From: UBA1858 sp965262455
GTDB lineage: Bacteria; Pseudomonadota; Gammaproteobacteria; UBA4575
DNA: 64,000 nt
Assembly: GCA_965262455.1 (NCBI GenBank)
Contig: CBDHFH010000008.1
Location: forward strand, 1,302,001 to 1,366,000
Reading direction: 5' to 3'
In this document: in pieces, positions 54,010-63,744 of the stretch
How positions within the stretch are numbered: position 1 is the stretch's first letter
Layout of the letters: each line of letters opens with the position of its first letter
Made by a program: the position numbers and the translations under genes
The notes under the pieces: generated by a model
Told to the model about the DNA's origin: nothing
Seen by the model: the letters and a program-made list of their open reading frames with translations, nothing else
The model's database searches: none

Positions 54010-55347
54010 TTAAGCATTACTGGTCGTTAACTTACGCCTGGATTTATTGATTGCGCGCGAGGCGGCCAGAGGCTTTTTATCCGCCTCGACAGCAGCATTG
54101 TCAGCATCCATTCGATTTTTGAGCATGGTCAGCATAATCACCGTGAATACAATCAATATTAAAAACAAATCGAATTTAGCCAACTCTAAAAATGCACCTG
54201 CCACGGCAAAACCTATCATACTCACCTGTATCATCGCAGCAAAATCACTCATCCAGTGCAAGTCTTCATATTCCTTGGCATACTTCATTATGTATCCAAG
54301 ACTTGTATACAAAGCCAAACCCATTAACACATAGATAATCAAGCCCACCCAGCCATGTTCGCCTAGTGTTTCGAAATAAATACTATGCGGGCCTGTCCAC
54401 TGTATTTTTTCATATTTCTTAGAATAGATGGTGTATAAATCTTCGGTATAAGTATCATAACCACCGCCGGTAATAGGATAGTCATTCGCTAGATTCAAAG
54501 TGAAATCCCATGCCTTGAGCCGCATCAATGCGGATTCATCTTTCTCGAAGTCCTGAATCGAATTCATGCGGTCATGCCAGCTTTGCGGCATAAAGGTGAA
54601 TAATAATGGTGCCAGTAACAGCACAGCAAAACCTGCTTTAAACTTCGCACGACTCTTGAAAACCATGAATGCGATCATTGATAGCAGTGCTAAAAACGCA
54701 CCTCTAGACTGAGTGCCTAAAATTGCAAATGCGGTCAAGATCATCAGCACAAACATAAAACGTTTTAACCACTTTGAGTTAAAACTGTTTTGCAAATATC
54801 GCATTAATGGCACAAGCATCACTAACGCCAAACCTAGAGAGTTATTATCTTCAATGGATGATAATGGCGGACCCCATACACGATAGTTTCCAGCTGTCAC
54901 AATAGTGAATACTCCACCTTTAAGGCCATAGTAGCCGACAGAAAACACTACCACTGCCAGCAACATATGCAGCCTTTCTTTATTATTAGTCATTAGCATG
55001 GTAATGATCATCATGAGTGCAACTTTCATGAATCCATTCCACGTCATAATCGCTTCTTCAGGGTTAAGCGCAAACATGGTCGTTACACACGACCACGTGA
55101 CATAAGCAAGAAAGAACCATAATACGAGTGACGATCTCGGCAAGGCTTTATCTTTATAAAAAATAAAGGCCAGAATTGTCACTGCGCCAATTAATTTCGA
55201 GAATGGAAACTCGTAAGCGAAACCATAAGTTAACCCATGAGGACTCATGAAACCTAACCATGTCCATACCAACACCCCAACATAGGGGCGAATAAATATA
55301 AATGGAATAAATCCAAAAACAATTAGTGTTAGCAGTATATCTCTCAT
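54010..55347 (-). CDS. O-antigen ligase-like membrane protein, exosortase A system-associated
   Basis: This 445-residue polytopic membrane protein has about ten to twelve hydrophobic segments and a large periplasmic loop around residues 260-330 (MPQSWHDRMNSIQD to TGPHSIYFETLGEHG). The GPHSxYFExLGEHG block is the conserved end of the Wzy/WaaL ligase loop, and WTWLGFMSPHGLTYGFAY near the N-terminus matches the exosortase-associated ligase family (TIGR03097, from memory). It should polymerise or transfer lipid-linked glycan at the periplasmic face. Last gene of the minus-strand run, 24 bases after a deacetylase. Confidence 0.88.
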   Translation of the reverse strand: MRDILLTLIVFGFIPFIFIRPYVGVLVWTWLGFMSPHGLTYGFAYEFPFSKLIGAVTILAFIFYKDKALPRSSLVLWFFLAYVTWSCVTTMFALNPEEAIMTWNGFMKVALMMIITMLMTNNKERLHMLLAVVVFSVGYYGLKGGVFTIVTAGNYRVWGPPLSSIEDNNSLGLALVMLVPLMRYLQNSFNSKWLKRFMFVLMILTAFAILGTQSRGAFLALLSMIAFMVFKSRAKFKAGFAVLLLAPLLFTFMPQSWHDRMNSIQDFEKDESALMRLKAWDFTLNLANDYPITGGGYDTYTEDLYTIYSKKYEKIQWTGPHSIYFETLGEHGWVGLIIYVLMGLALYTSLGYIMKYAKEYEDLHWMSDFAAMIQVSMIGFAVAGAFLELAKFDLFLILIVFTVIMLTMLKNRMDADNAAVEADKKPLAASRAINKSRRKLTTSNA

Positions 55348-55371
55348 ATTGACTGGCTCTTCTTCTGTAAT

Positions 55372-56340
55372 CTAATTCTGATATTGCATGTAACCCCGCG
55401 TAAGCGAAGCAAAAAACTTCAGTTTACTGGCGTGATCGATACTTACTCTTGGTAACTCAAACGTTTCTGAAACATTGGTAACGACACCGTCATTAGTTGA
55501 AACTGCAGCTAAAAAGCCTGCATTTTTTACTATATTCACATGGTCTTTATCGTAATCTTTACCAAACCTTCCACTCGGGTAAGCAAAGAACTTGAGTGGC
55601 TTGTGAATAATTTCCTCAAGTTGCTGCTTTCCTTGTTCTATGTCCTTGCGTGCATCTTGCAATGTCGTACTCGTTAATACTGGGTGGTTGAGCGTATGAC
55701 CACCAATTTCCATGCCAGCCTTTGATAACTCAATTACTTCATCCTCAGTCATCATGATGCGCTCATTAAATTCTGCTTTTGCAATTTGTTTAAGTCTCAT
55801 TGCTAATTTATTACGCTCTGCAAGCGGTTTATTTCTCCACATACTAATGAGCTGACCAACTAATTCGCATTTATCCTGCATCGAAGATAATGACTTAATG
55901 CCTAGCGAAAATTCAGTTAAATCCAACTGTGAAAATAGCGTCTTTCTAACTGACTCAATCACCACATCATTCCACATCATGCCGTTACCCAAATAACCTG
56001 TTGCAATAAAAAATGTTGCCGGCAAATTCAATGCTTTTAGTATTGGTAATGCGACATCATGGTTATCCCGATATCCATCATCGAATGTGATGCATACCGC
56101 CCCTGGCGATATTTCACCTGACTGAACCTGGCTCAAACCTTCTTCTAAACTCAAAACGTTAAAGAATTCTGATAACGTTTCCATTTGTTGTGTGAATTGA
56201 ACGGCATCGATATCATCGATAATAGGATCATATTCCTCAAGCACGCGATGATAGGTCAGCACGAGCAGCTTTCCTTTCTCTCGATGACCTGAAAGCAGCC
56301 CGACTGTCTGCTGAAATATTGGTCTCAACACATTATTCAC
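55372..56340 (-). CDS. Polysaccharide deacetylase (NodB domain)
   Basis: The 322-residue protein has the carbohydrate esterase 4 signature: motif 1 TFDDGYRDN and motif 2 GGHTLNHPVLT with the His pair, then FAYPSGRFG. It removes acetyl groups from N-acetylated sugars, using a divalent metal. It is distinct from the second deacetylase at 60187, which has a different motif set. No signal peptide is evident, so it may act in the cytoplasm or be membrane-associated through its N-terminus. It lies between a glycosyltransferase and the O-ligase. Confidence 0.88.
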   Translation of the reverse strand: MNNVLRPIFQQTVGLLSGHREKGKLLVLTYHRVLEEYDPIIDDIDAVQFTQQMETLSEFFNVLSLEEGLSQVQSGEISPGAVCITFDDGYRDNHDVALPILKALNLPATFFIATGYLGNGMMWNDVVIESVRKTLFSQLDLTEFSLGIKSLSSMQDKCELVGQLISMWRNKPLAERNKLAMRLKQIAKAEFNERIMMTEDEVIELSKAGMEIGGHTLNHPVLTSTTLQDARKDIEQGKQQLEEIIHKPLKFFAYPSGRFGKDYDKDHVNIVKNAGFLAAVSTNDGVVTNVSETFELPRVSIDHASKLKFFASLTRGYMQYQN

Positions 56341-56419
56341 TGCAACAATATACCTATTTAATTGAGTGACTATTTCTAAACTCGTCGCAGATTAAACATT
56401 TCCAGTCATGTTATCTGCA

Positions 56420-57646
56420 TCACACTTTTGAAAAAGCAACATGCCGCTGCATCGCTTTATCATATAAATCTACATAGCCTGAAACACTCTTTGACCAATT
56501 ACGTTCATCTTTCACATACTTGCGCGCCCAGCCTGAAAATAGCGCTTTTAGAGGTTTGTTAGCGATATTCTTTTCTAACGCTTCTACCAATGACTCTACT
56601 GAACTGGCTTTGAATAACACTGAATGCAATCTCTCTGGCACTAACTCAACATGACCGCCCACATCAGAGGCAATAAATACTTTACCCATCGCCATTGCTT
56701 CCAATGGCTTTAATGGAGTGACAATGTCTGTGAGGCGTGCGGATACACGTGGATACACCAACACATCAATTAAGTTGTAGTAGGCATTAACATGCGCATG
56801 AGGCACTCTGCCTGTAAAAATAATTTTATCTTCTAAACCCAGTTCCTTAACCAGCGCACGGAGCTTTTCATCCTCAGGCCCTCCACCTACTAACAGACCT
56901 TTGACATTGAGTTCACTATCACGCATGGCATGCAAGGCACGTACGAAATAATCCAGGCCCTCATACGCATAAAAAGAGCCAATGAATCCGGCAATGTAGC
57001 TATTTTCTAGATTATATTTAGCACGCAAATCTTCATCGAGTAACGATTCTTGACCAAGCTCATCGGCATTGACCGCATTCGGTATAATCTGGATGGGCTT
57101 ATCACCAATACTGCGGCTGGTAATATCTTTTTTCAGCCCGTTACATATGGTAGTTATGCCATCAACATGCTTAAACACAAATGTCTCTAGTGCACGAGTC
57201 AACTTGTAACGGAAACTGCCTTCCTTGGTGGTGCCATGCTCTACTGCCGCATCTTCCCAAGACGCACGCATTTCATAGACCACAGGAATTGAAAATTTCT
57301 TCGCCGCATTAATTGCAGCAATCCCATTTAGACAAGGGGAATGCGCATGAATAATATCTGGCTTCTCACGCTTAATCACTTCGGTGAGACGCTTCTGTAG
57401 GCTACTAATCACATACAATTGATTAATAATAGGCAATTTAGATAGCCATTTATTTTCCTCAGAAGTGCGGTAAAACTTAAGATTCTCATGCACCTCTTCT
57501 TCTGCTTGAGGATTAATATGTTTAATGCTGGTGACATGAGACGTTTCCCAGCCTAACTTTGCTTGTTCATTCAAAATGGAACAAGTGCGAAATGTATATC
57601 CACTATGCAGCGGAATTGAATGATCGAGTACATGTAATATTTTCAT
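56420..57646 (-). CDS. Glycosyltransferase family 4, exosortase A system-associated
   Basis: This GT-B fold glycosyltransferase has 408 residues. The N-terminal KILHVLDHSIPLHSGYTFRT is the signature of the third exosortase-associated sugar transferase (TIGR04063, from memory). The C-terminal GT4 domain has GFIGSFYAYEGLDYFV, GRVPHAHVNAYYN and the donor-site ELTDIVTPLKPLEAMAMGK-like EARLTD block. It adds a sugar to the growing lipid-linked repeat on the cytoplasmic side. It follows the other glycosyltransferase by 11 bases. Confidence 0.9.
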   Translation of the reverse strand: MKILHVLDHSIPLHSGYTFRTCSILNEQAKLGWETSHVTSIKHINPQAEEEVHENLKFYRTSEENKWLSKLPIINQLYVISSLQKRLTEVIKREKPDIIHAHSPCLNGIAAINAAKKFSIPVVYEMRASWEDAAVEHGTTKEGSFRYKLTRALETFVFKHVDGITTICNGLKKDITSRSIGDKPIQIIPNAVNADELGQESLLDEDLRAKYNLENSYIAGFIGSFYAYEGLDYFVRALHAMRDSELNVKGLLVGGGPEDEKLRALVKELGLEDKIIFTGRVPHAHVNAYYNLIDVLVYPRVSARLTDIVTPLKPLEAMAMGKVFIASDVGGHVELVPERLHSVLFKASSVESLVEALEKNIANKPLKALFSGWARKYVKDERNWSKSVSGYVDLYDKAMQRHVAFSKV

Positions 57647-57657
57647 AGCAATTATTA

Positions 57658-58884
57658 TTAAATGTGATGTTCTTGCATATCTATGGCTGAATCATTCACT
57701 TCATTGGAGTTACTATTCATGATGTGGCTATCCATTTTCTCCATAGCAATACTCCAACCATGATGGGAGAGCATTCGTGCTCGCCCTGCGCTGGATAATC
57801 TTTGCCTCTCTTCAGCACTATCTATTATTCGTGAAATCTGATTTACATAATCATTATTAGTATCAGCTACCAACACATGTTCTTCAGGCAATGCATCAAT
57901 CCCTCGCGCAGCAACTGTGCTGCATACCACCGGGACACCCATAGCCATAGACTCAAGAATTTTATTTTGTGTGCCACGTGCAATCGTTAACGGGACAACG
58001 GATAACGCCGCTTGCTGAACATAAGGCCTAACATCTGCAACTCTTCCAGTGACTTCAATACCGTCTTGTTCGGCAAGCGCCAGGATTTTATCAGTTGGAT
58101 TTGAACCAATAATACTTAGCTTTAATTGAGGGTATTTTTGTTTTAATAATGGGAAAACATGTTCACTAAATTCAAGCATACATTTTTCATTTGGGTAGTA
58201 ATTCATTTTGCCGATAAAGCAAATCGTATCTGTCTGATAGGGCCTGCGTGAAGGAGAAAAGAATTCTGTATCAACACCATTTGGAAAACAAAATGAACGC
58301 TGACCGGAATGAAAACTTTCTAGCGTTTCTAACTCAAAGGCCGTGGCAACTGATGAGCCATTGAATTTTTTAGCCAGTTTTTTTTCTGCGCGTTGCAACT
58401 TTATACCCTCTAACCAATACGCGACTGACAATGGAAATGCTTTATGCTCTGCATAAGTGAGCCATTTTTGTGAATCCATATCGCAAAAATCTAATATCTT
58501 TGGCGTATCTTTTGCGGACTGGACAAAGTGTGCTACCGATGAGCAGTGTACAATAATCAAGTCATAACTATTATCTCTTAGTAATCTTTTAATTTTTCGA
58601 CCAAGACTCCATGAATAAAAGTAACCCATTGAGGAAGGAATCGTTGTAATCAAACACATAACGGCTTGCAGCCATGCGAGCGGTCGACTCATCATTTGTG
58701 CAATGTACTTATCACAGTAAGGCTTGATACCCTCCAAACCCTCTAGCTCAGCGCTAGATTCAACCAGAGAAGCCACTGTTACATGATGGTTTTTATGTAA
58801 ATGCGCAATCATATTGAATGCGCGGATTTTGCCACCTTCATTTGGTGGGAAAGGAAAACGGTGACAAACAAATAAAATATTCAT
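57658..58884 (-). CDS. Glycosyltransferase, PEP-CTERM/exosortase A-associated
   Basis: This GT-B glycosyltransferase of 408 residues begins ILFVCHRFPFPPNEGGKIRAF, the start typical of the first exosortase-associated sugar transferase (TIGR03087, from memory). Its C-terminal GT4 domain has FIGKMNYYPNEK, GSNPTDKI, GRVADVRPYVQ and GTQNKILESMAMGVPVV, the last holding the donor-binding Glu. In many genomes the exosortase xrtA lies directly beside this gene; here the glycosyltransferase above follows instead. It begins a four-gene run after a 230-base gap. Confidence 0.9.
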   Translation of the reverse strand: MNILFVCHRFPFPPNEGGKIRAFNMIAHLHKNHHVTVASLVESSAELEGLEGIKPYCDKYIAQMMSRPLAWLQAVMCLITTIPSSMGYFYSWSLGRKIKRLLRDNSYDLIIVHCSSVAHFVQSAKDTPKILDFCDMDSQKWLTYAEHKAFPLSVAYWLEGIKLQRAEKKLAKKFNGSSVATAFELETLESFHSGQRSFCFPNGVDTEFFSPSRRPYQTDTICFIGKMNYYPNEKCMLEFSEHVFPLLKQKYPQLKLSIIGSNPTDKILALAEQDGIEVTGRVADVRPYVQQAALSVVPLTIARGTQNKILESMAMGVPVVCSTVAARGIDALPEEHVLVADTNNDYVNQISRIIDSAEERQRLSSAGRARMLSHHGWSIAMEKMDSHIMNSNSNEVNDSAIDMQEHHI

Positions 58885-59114
58885 AGATTGGCCAAAGATT
58901 ACTCAGCAATATCGTTTCATCCGCTCAAGTGAATTCCCTCAAGCATCGCAGCATGACTATAAGCAATAACCATCTGTGTTTATTAGATTTACTTCACCTT
59001 ATGAGAATTTTCTGTCAGCTCTATGTGAGATTGCTAGATATTCATTCAACAGCGACTTCTATTGAGCGGCTTAGTAGTCAGCGATAAATGCTTAATGCTG
59101 TTGGCGGGGAGAAT

Positions 59115-60155
59115 TTAGCCTAAGTTTCTGGCGATAATAGGGCCAACCATATGCGTGATAGGTAAAGGAAGTTTCTGCCAGGCTTTAATAGCTAATTGAT
59201 ATTTAGGATTAACCGGGCTCAAATCTGGAACATGTTTGGCGTTCACCAAGTGAAAGCGATACGTTAATGGCTCAGGCTGGAAACCCCAGTGTTTCTTAAA
59301 TCTAAAAGAGCCCGCACCATTCTTACTGCGCCCAAAATCAAATACTTTAATCCCCTGTTGAAGACTTAATCTCATCAACTCCCAGTACATGAAATCATTC
59401 GCTCGACAAGCACGCGCTTGCGCGGGGCCGCCTCCATAAAAAGGCAAAACTTGATCCTTAAAATAAAAATTTAACACACTTGAAACTGGCCGCCCTTTAT
59501 CGAGTATGGTTAAGACACTGCACTGCTCTCCAAACACATCCATGAGTGCCTGATAATATTTTTTTGCTAATACTGGCGTTCCCAAATTGCGTACACTCTC
59601 AGAGTACATTGCATAAAAACGCTCTGCATTATTATCCCATTCAGACGTCAAACCATAATCAATCGCTTTTCTAACAACTGCCCGCTGTTTTCTTGGGATA
59701 GCCTTAAAATTATCTTCCTCAGATTCAAGCAGCTGTTTCTTAAATGACACATACAGGTCTTTTAGCTGCCAACTGTCATCTAAGTTATCCAAGTTATGTT
59801 GATCACGCACTTCAACATAGTCAACTTTAAGCTCGCCTGCTAACTGCAGAGCCTGGTCTGATAGCGCTGCAAAGATCTCATCATCATTAGCCAATATGCC
59901 GCCTATAATTCCGAATGGCACGGATATCAGCGCATTGCCGAATAACTTACTTTTAACGTGAACCAACGGAAATACTCCAACAATGTCTGAGCCTTGCTTT
60001 GCTAATAGATAATATGAGTGATGACCGAGGACATTTTCGAATATAGTCTGCCACTCTACTAAATGGAAAAATGTCCCATCCGCAGCACATTTGACATAGT
60101 GATTCCATGCATCTCTATCATTATCAGCTAACTGACTAACAACAACATTTTTCAT
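59115..60155 (-). CDS. FemAB-family protein, XrtA/PEP-CTERM system-associated
   Basis: The 346-residue protein consists of tandem GNAT-like folds of the FemAB type. FFHLVEWQTIFENVLGHHSYYL is the N-terminal signature. FDFGRSKNGAGSFRFKKHWGFQPEPL in the C-terminal half matches the subgroup in exosortase A loci (TIGR03019, from memory). FemAB enzymes add amino acids from aminoacyl-tRNA to peptidoglycan; in EPS loci the amino group transferred and its target are unknown. Co-oriented with the deacetylase 31 bases upstream. Confidence 0.9.
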   Translation of the reverse strand: MKNVVVSQLADNDRDAWNHYVKCAADGTFFHLVEWQTIFENVLGHHSYYLLAKQGSDIVGVFPLVHVKSKLFGNALISVPFGIIGGILANDDEIFAALSDQALQLAGELKVDYVEVRDQHNLDNLDDSWQLKDLYVSFKKQLLESEEDNFKAIPRKQRAVVRKAIDYGLTSEWDNNAERFYAMYSESVRNLGTPVLAKKYYQALMDVFGEQCSVLTILDKGRPVSSVLNFYFKDQVLPFYGGGPAQARACRANDFMYWELMRLSLQQGIKVFDFGRSKNGAGSFRFKKHWGFQPEPLTYRFHLVNAKHVPDLSPVNPKYQLAIKAWQKLPLPITHMVGPIIARNLG

Positions 60156-60186
60156 AATCTAGCGAGGTAAAAAGTACTAATATGAT

Positions 60187-61056
60187 TTAAATTGAAAACA
60201 CTTCATCCATACGCCCCCAACTGAAATCATGCACAAGCTGTTCAAGTCGGCGATATGTATGCTTTAGATTAACATAATGTCTAAACTGGGTTTTTAGCGG
60301 CAGATTGTCTTGCTTGGGCTGATCGGGATCAATCTCCCAGGGATGTAAGTAAAAAATTGCACTTCGTTTTTCTTGGCAATTAACTGCTTGAATAAGTCGC
60401 TTGGAAACGGCATACGGAAAAAAACGAAAGTAGCCTCCGCCGCCAGACGGCCACAGACGATTCATCCACTGGACTGTTGATATAGGCACTTCAATTAAAC
60501 CTGCCGTATTGGCAATAAAACTGAATCTGGGTGCATCTGGCATACCATAGTGGTCATGTTGGACGGGATAGATACTCGAACTGTATTGGTAACCTGCCTC
60601 TGATAAGCAGTCATACGCCCACAGGTTGCGCTTATCGATAGAGAAACTTGCCGCACGGTAGCCTTTAATCTCAACACCACCAATGTCTTCTAGCAACGCT
60701 TTAGTATGACTGATATCGTCGCTGAATTGTTCAGGGCTCTGATCAAACACACGCGTATGATTGCGCCCATGACTTGCTAACTCATGCCCTTGTGCGACGA
60801 TGTTTTTTACCAGCGTAGGGTATTTCTCGGCAATCCAGCCTAAGGTAAAAAAAGTGGCTTTGACATTATTATCAGCGAATAGCTGTAGAATTCGATCCAT
60901 GTTTTTTTCAACACGGCAATCATAATCTGGCCATTGATCTAGAGAGATATTATTGCTAAATGCTGAGACCTGGAAGAAATCTTCCACGTCTATTGTCATC
61001 GCATTAATATTTGGGTTTATATCCGCTTGCTCAGCCGGCCGAGGGATGAATTTCAT
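60187..61056 (-). CDS. XrtA-system polysaccharide deacetylase
   Basis: The 289-residue NodB-domain protein starts with AMTIDVEDFFQVSAF, the motif-1 variant of exosortase-associated deacetylases (TIGR03006, from memory). HELASHGRNHTRV is motif 2, and YRAASFSI, SSIYPVQHDHYG and FYLHPWEID follow. It probably deacetylates GlcNAc-like residues of the exported polymer. No signal peptide is clear. Lies between the outer-membrane protein and FemAB genes. Confidence 0.93.
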   Translation of the reverse strand: MKFIPRPAEQADINPNINAMTIDVEDFFQVSAFSNNISLDQWPDYDCRVEKNMDRILQLFADNNVKATFFTLGWIAEKYPTLVKNIVAQGHELASHGRNHTRVFDQSPEQFSDDISHTKALLEDIGGVEIKGYRAASFSIDKRNLWAYDCLSEAGYQYSSSIYPVQHDHYGMPDAPRFSFIANTAGLIEVPISTVQWMNRLWPSGGGGYFRFFPYAVSKRLIQAVNCQEKRSAIFYLHPWEIDPDQPKQDNLPLKTQFRHYVNLKHTYRRLEQLVHDFSWGRMDEVFSI

Positions 61057-61163
61057 AGTAGAGTGAGAATGAAAAATGGTAAGTCATAGATTTCATTCAA
61101 TATATCAAGGCGATTTCTTGTTTACTTAGAACAAGTCCTCACTTTTCAAACCCACCAACAACT

Positions 61164-62615
61164 CTAGAATCTATGCTCAATACCTGCAATCACTGTATTT
61201 GAAGTGAAATCATCATCAAAGAAATCAGAGTCACCCTCTGAATAAATATATGTCATGATGAAATCAGTTTTTGGTGATATACGTCTTAGATAAGCGACGT
61301 CTATATCCAGGAATTCTGATTCTGTTTCAATGCCTGAATCTACACTTTCGTCTTCTTGGTATTGCACGATGGTTGCAAATTCACTGACGGCTGATAGACG
61401 CCATATCCACCCCAGCGAATAGGTTTCCAGTAACTCTGTATCTCTGGAATCGAGAAACTCTTCGTCTTGATTTGAATAGGCTAATAAGAATGTGCTCTTG
61501 CTGATATTGTAACTTATGTTTACATCCCAGTTTTTAGACACAGAGACTGAGTTATTGTCATCTTGAGAAAATTGAACATCATTGTCGATTGCTTCAAATG
61601 GATCAATTTCATCGTCAAATCCAAACTCGATATCATCACTATCTGAAATATCTGCAACTTCTTCATAGGTAGCATTCAATGATAATTTAGGACCACCGAT
61701 AGACAGCTCACCCAACCAGTACTTACCAAAAAATCTTTCTGCTCTTCTCACCTCTAGTACTGAGAATTCGCCTAGCCCTAGTGACACTCCTGCGGTCCAA
61801 TACGTGCCATCGTCATCATCAAAAACAACATTATCGCCTAAATCATTGTCTTCATAACCATAGCTACCGACTAATTCTATTTTAGATGTTAGCTGATAGC
61901 CCGCATCGATTTGTTGATTGATAAATTCAAACTCATCACCGATGTTAAAATCCACTTCTTCCCACTCATAACTGGCTTCCCAATCGAAGCGGCTAGACGC
62001 TTGATCCTGGTTAGCAAGACTGCCTAAAAAGTACTGCCGGTCATTATCGTCAATATCACCGGCGCCACTGCCGTCTGCGGTTTCATCATCAAATCGTTGT
62101 TCAGAATATAAATAAGAAAGATCGACAATCACATAATCGCCCAACTCCTGAACCAACTGAGGCCCAATGCCATATGAATACTCATCTGTGGTATTGCCCG
62201 TGTTATTGAAATTATCTACTGAAATTTGTTGGTCGTTATCAACCAATATTTGCGTCGCACTTGCGAATGCATTGACGAATAATGTCTTAGGAATAATTGC
62301 GTATCTTGCAATTGCATCAAGATCGTGATCAGTGTCTAGCTGACTATCTTCAAAATAATAAAAATTTTGCATGAGATATTCGAGATCAATTTGGAATCTG
62401 CCAGTGGTTTTTGCGATCGAAATTCCAGGATTGACTGCGCCCACAAAACCGCTTTCTTCATCACCGTCATCAAACTCAATATTATCCGAGTAACCAATAT
62501 TTGCCTGAATGATTGGTTCTATTTCCCATTCTGAATTTGCAGTGGAAGCTACCAAAGAGGCAACCATACAAGTAAGGAGAAAAAACGAATAATGTCCAAC
62601 TCTTTCAATATTCAT
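61164..62615 (-). CDS. PEP-CTERM system-associated outer-membrane beta-barrel protein
   Basis: The 483-residue protein has a signal peptide (about 1-28) and is then rich in alternating hydrophobic/polar strands with short Asp/Glu-rich turns. It ends IAGIEHRF with a C-terminal Phe, the beta-barrel assembly signal. The pattern fits the TIGR03016 family (from memory) of exosortase A loci, thought to act in polymer export through the outer membrane. It is very acidic, with runs such as DDDDGTYW. A gap of 254 bases with a long inverted repeat separates it from the kinase gene. Confidence 0.88.
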   Translation of the reverse strand: MNIERVGHYSFFLLTCMVASLVASTANSEWEIEPIIQANIGYSDNIEFDDGDEESGFVGAVNPGISIAKTTGRFQIDLEYLMQNFYYFEDSQLDTDHDLDAIARYAIIPKTLFVNAFASATQILVDNDQQISVDNFNNTGNTTDEYSYGIGPQLVQELGDYVIVDLSYLYSEQRFDDETADGSGAGDIDDNDRQYFLGSLANQDQASSRFDWEASYEWEEVDFNIGDEFEFINQQIDAGYQLTSKIELVGSYGYEDNDLGDNVVFDDDDGTYWTAGVSLGLGEFSVLEVRRAERFFGKYWLGELSIGGPKLSLNATYEEVADISDSDDIEFGFDDEIDPFEAIDNDVQFSQDDNNSVSVSKNWDVNISYNISKSTFLLAYSNQDEEFLDSRDTELLETYSLGWIWRLSAVSEFATIVQYQEDESVDSGIETESEFLDIDVAYLRRISPKTDFIMTYIYSEGDSDFFDDDFTSNTVIAGIEHRF

Positions 62616-62734
62616 GATTATGTCTAACTAAATAAAGTCACAAGAGTTGTGTATAGTAACCGTTAAAATAAAAATAGTCATATTTTTTAGTGAGTTGCTG
62701 TGAATACTGCAACTAGGAAATGCACTTTATCTAC

Positions 62735-62779
62735 TGAATTACTCCACTTATCGTAGCACTAGACTAGTGGAGTAATTCA
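62735..62779. repeat. Perfect 14-bp inverted repeat between kinase and outer-membrane genes
   Basis: TGAATTACTCCACT (62735-62748) is the exact reverse complement of AGTGGAGTAATTCA (62766-62779), with a 17-base spacer. No T-run follows on either strand. It could be a regulator site or an RNA processing or stability hairpin in the EPS transcript. Confidence 0.75.
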
Positions 62780-62869
62780 CTTGACGAACTTAATTAATTG
62801 TCATTCGATAACTTGGTTTAGCCAAAATCGATTTATAAGCGAATAGCGACTTGTTAGTTGATAACTAAA

Positions 62870-63727
62870 TTATGCCTGATTGCGATAATAGCCATAATAA
62901 GATGCGTAGTCCTCTTCACCATGCGCACGCTTACTCTTATTAAGTACCATACCGACAGGCTTATCACCTTCGATTTGTTCTAATACTGAATGCACCATTG
63001 CCTTTGATGTCTTCGCAGCTTCAGTTACAACAACAACTTGGCCAGCCAGTCGAGTTAATACACTGGCTTCGACTGTGGCTAACATCGGCGGCGCATCAAA
63101 TAACACAATGCGATTCTCAGCTTGCATAACGTGCGCGAGGATATCTGTCATTCTCTGACTTGATAAAAGCTCACAAGAATTGTCATCAAATGTCCCGGCC
63201 GGGAGCACCTTAAGTTTATTTAAATCAGTTTGCAGAATATGTGCGTCAATATTCGCCTCCTGATCAACCAATAAATCATTTAAGCCTGCTTTATCGCCCA
63301 AACCAAGTAATAAGCTAGCATCTCTCTTGATTGTGTCTCCGTCAACGAATAACACATCGTAGTCACGCTCATAACTTAATGCGATGGCCAAATTTAATGA
63401 GGAGTGTGTTTTTCCTTCCCCCGGCACCGCACTAGTAACGACAATAAAATTGGGACCAAAAGATTCATCGCTGCCACCGGTGTCCGACAAGAGTAAATTA
63501 TTTAACAATGGTCGTTTAATTTTCTTGAACTCATGTAACGCATCAGAGTTACTGTCTGCATCTACACCATGCGTTTTCAAGCCAATTTTATCTACTTCAA
63601 TTGTTTCATAACTTGGCATTGAAGCTTTTTTCCGCGATCCTTTGCGACCTGTTGCTCTTCTTCCGACGCCAACATGCGCACCCGCTCCAGATGCTAGATT
63701 TCCGACTGCCTTCTCTATTACGCTCAC
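62870..63727 (-). CDS. XrtA-associated tyrosine autokinase (BY-kinase)
   Basis: The 285-residue cytoplasmic BY-kinase has Walker A SAVPGEGKTHSS (99-110), Walker A' FVDGDTIKRD (127-136) and Walker B IVLFDAPPML. A C-terminal Tyr cluster (Y274, Y277, Y278, Y280, Y281) is the autophosphorylation tail. It corresponds to TIGR03018 (from memory). Kinase and membrane chain-length protein are separate polypeptides, 17 bases apart, as in Gram-positive CapA/CapB rather than fused E. coli Wzc. The residues before Walker A are long and basic (RRATGRKGSRKK). Confidence 0.93.
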   Translation of the reverse strand: MSVIEKAVGNLASGAGAHVGVGRRATGRKGSRKKASMPSYETIEVDKIGLKTHGVDADSNSDALHEFKKIKRPLLNNLLLSDTGGSDESFGPNFIVVTSAVPGEGKTHSSLNLAIALSYERDYDVLFVDGDTIKRDASLLLGLGDKAGLNDLLVDQEANIDAHILQTDLNKLKVLPAGTFDDNSCELLSSQRMTDILAHVMQAENRIVLFDAPPMLATVEASVLTRLAGQVVVVTEAAKTSKAMVHSVLEQIEGDKPVGMVLNKSKRAHGEEDYASYYGYYRNQA

Positions 63728-63744
63728 TTTTTCTATCCTATTTA

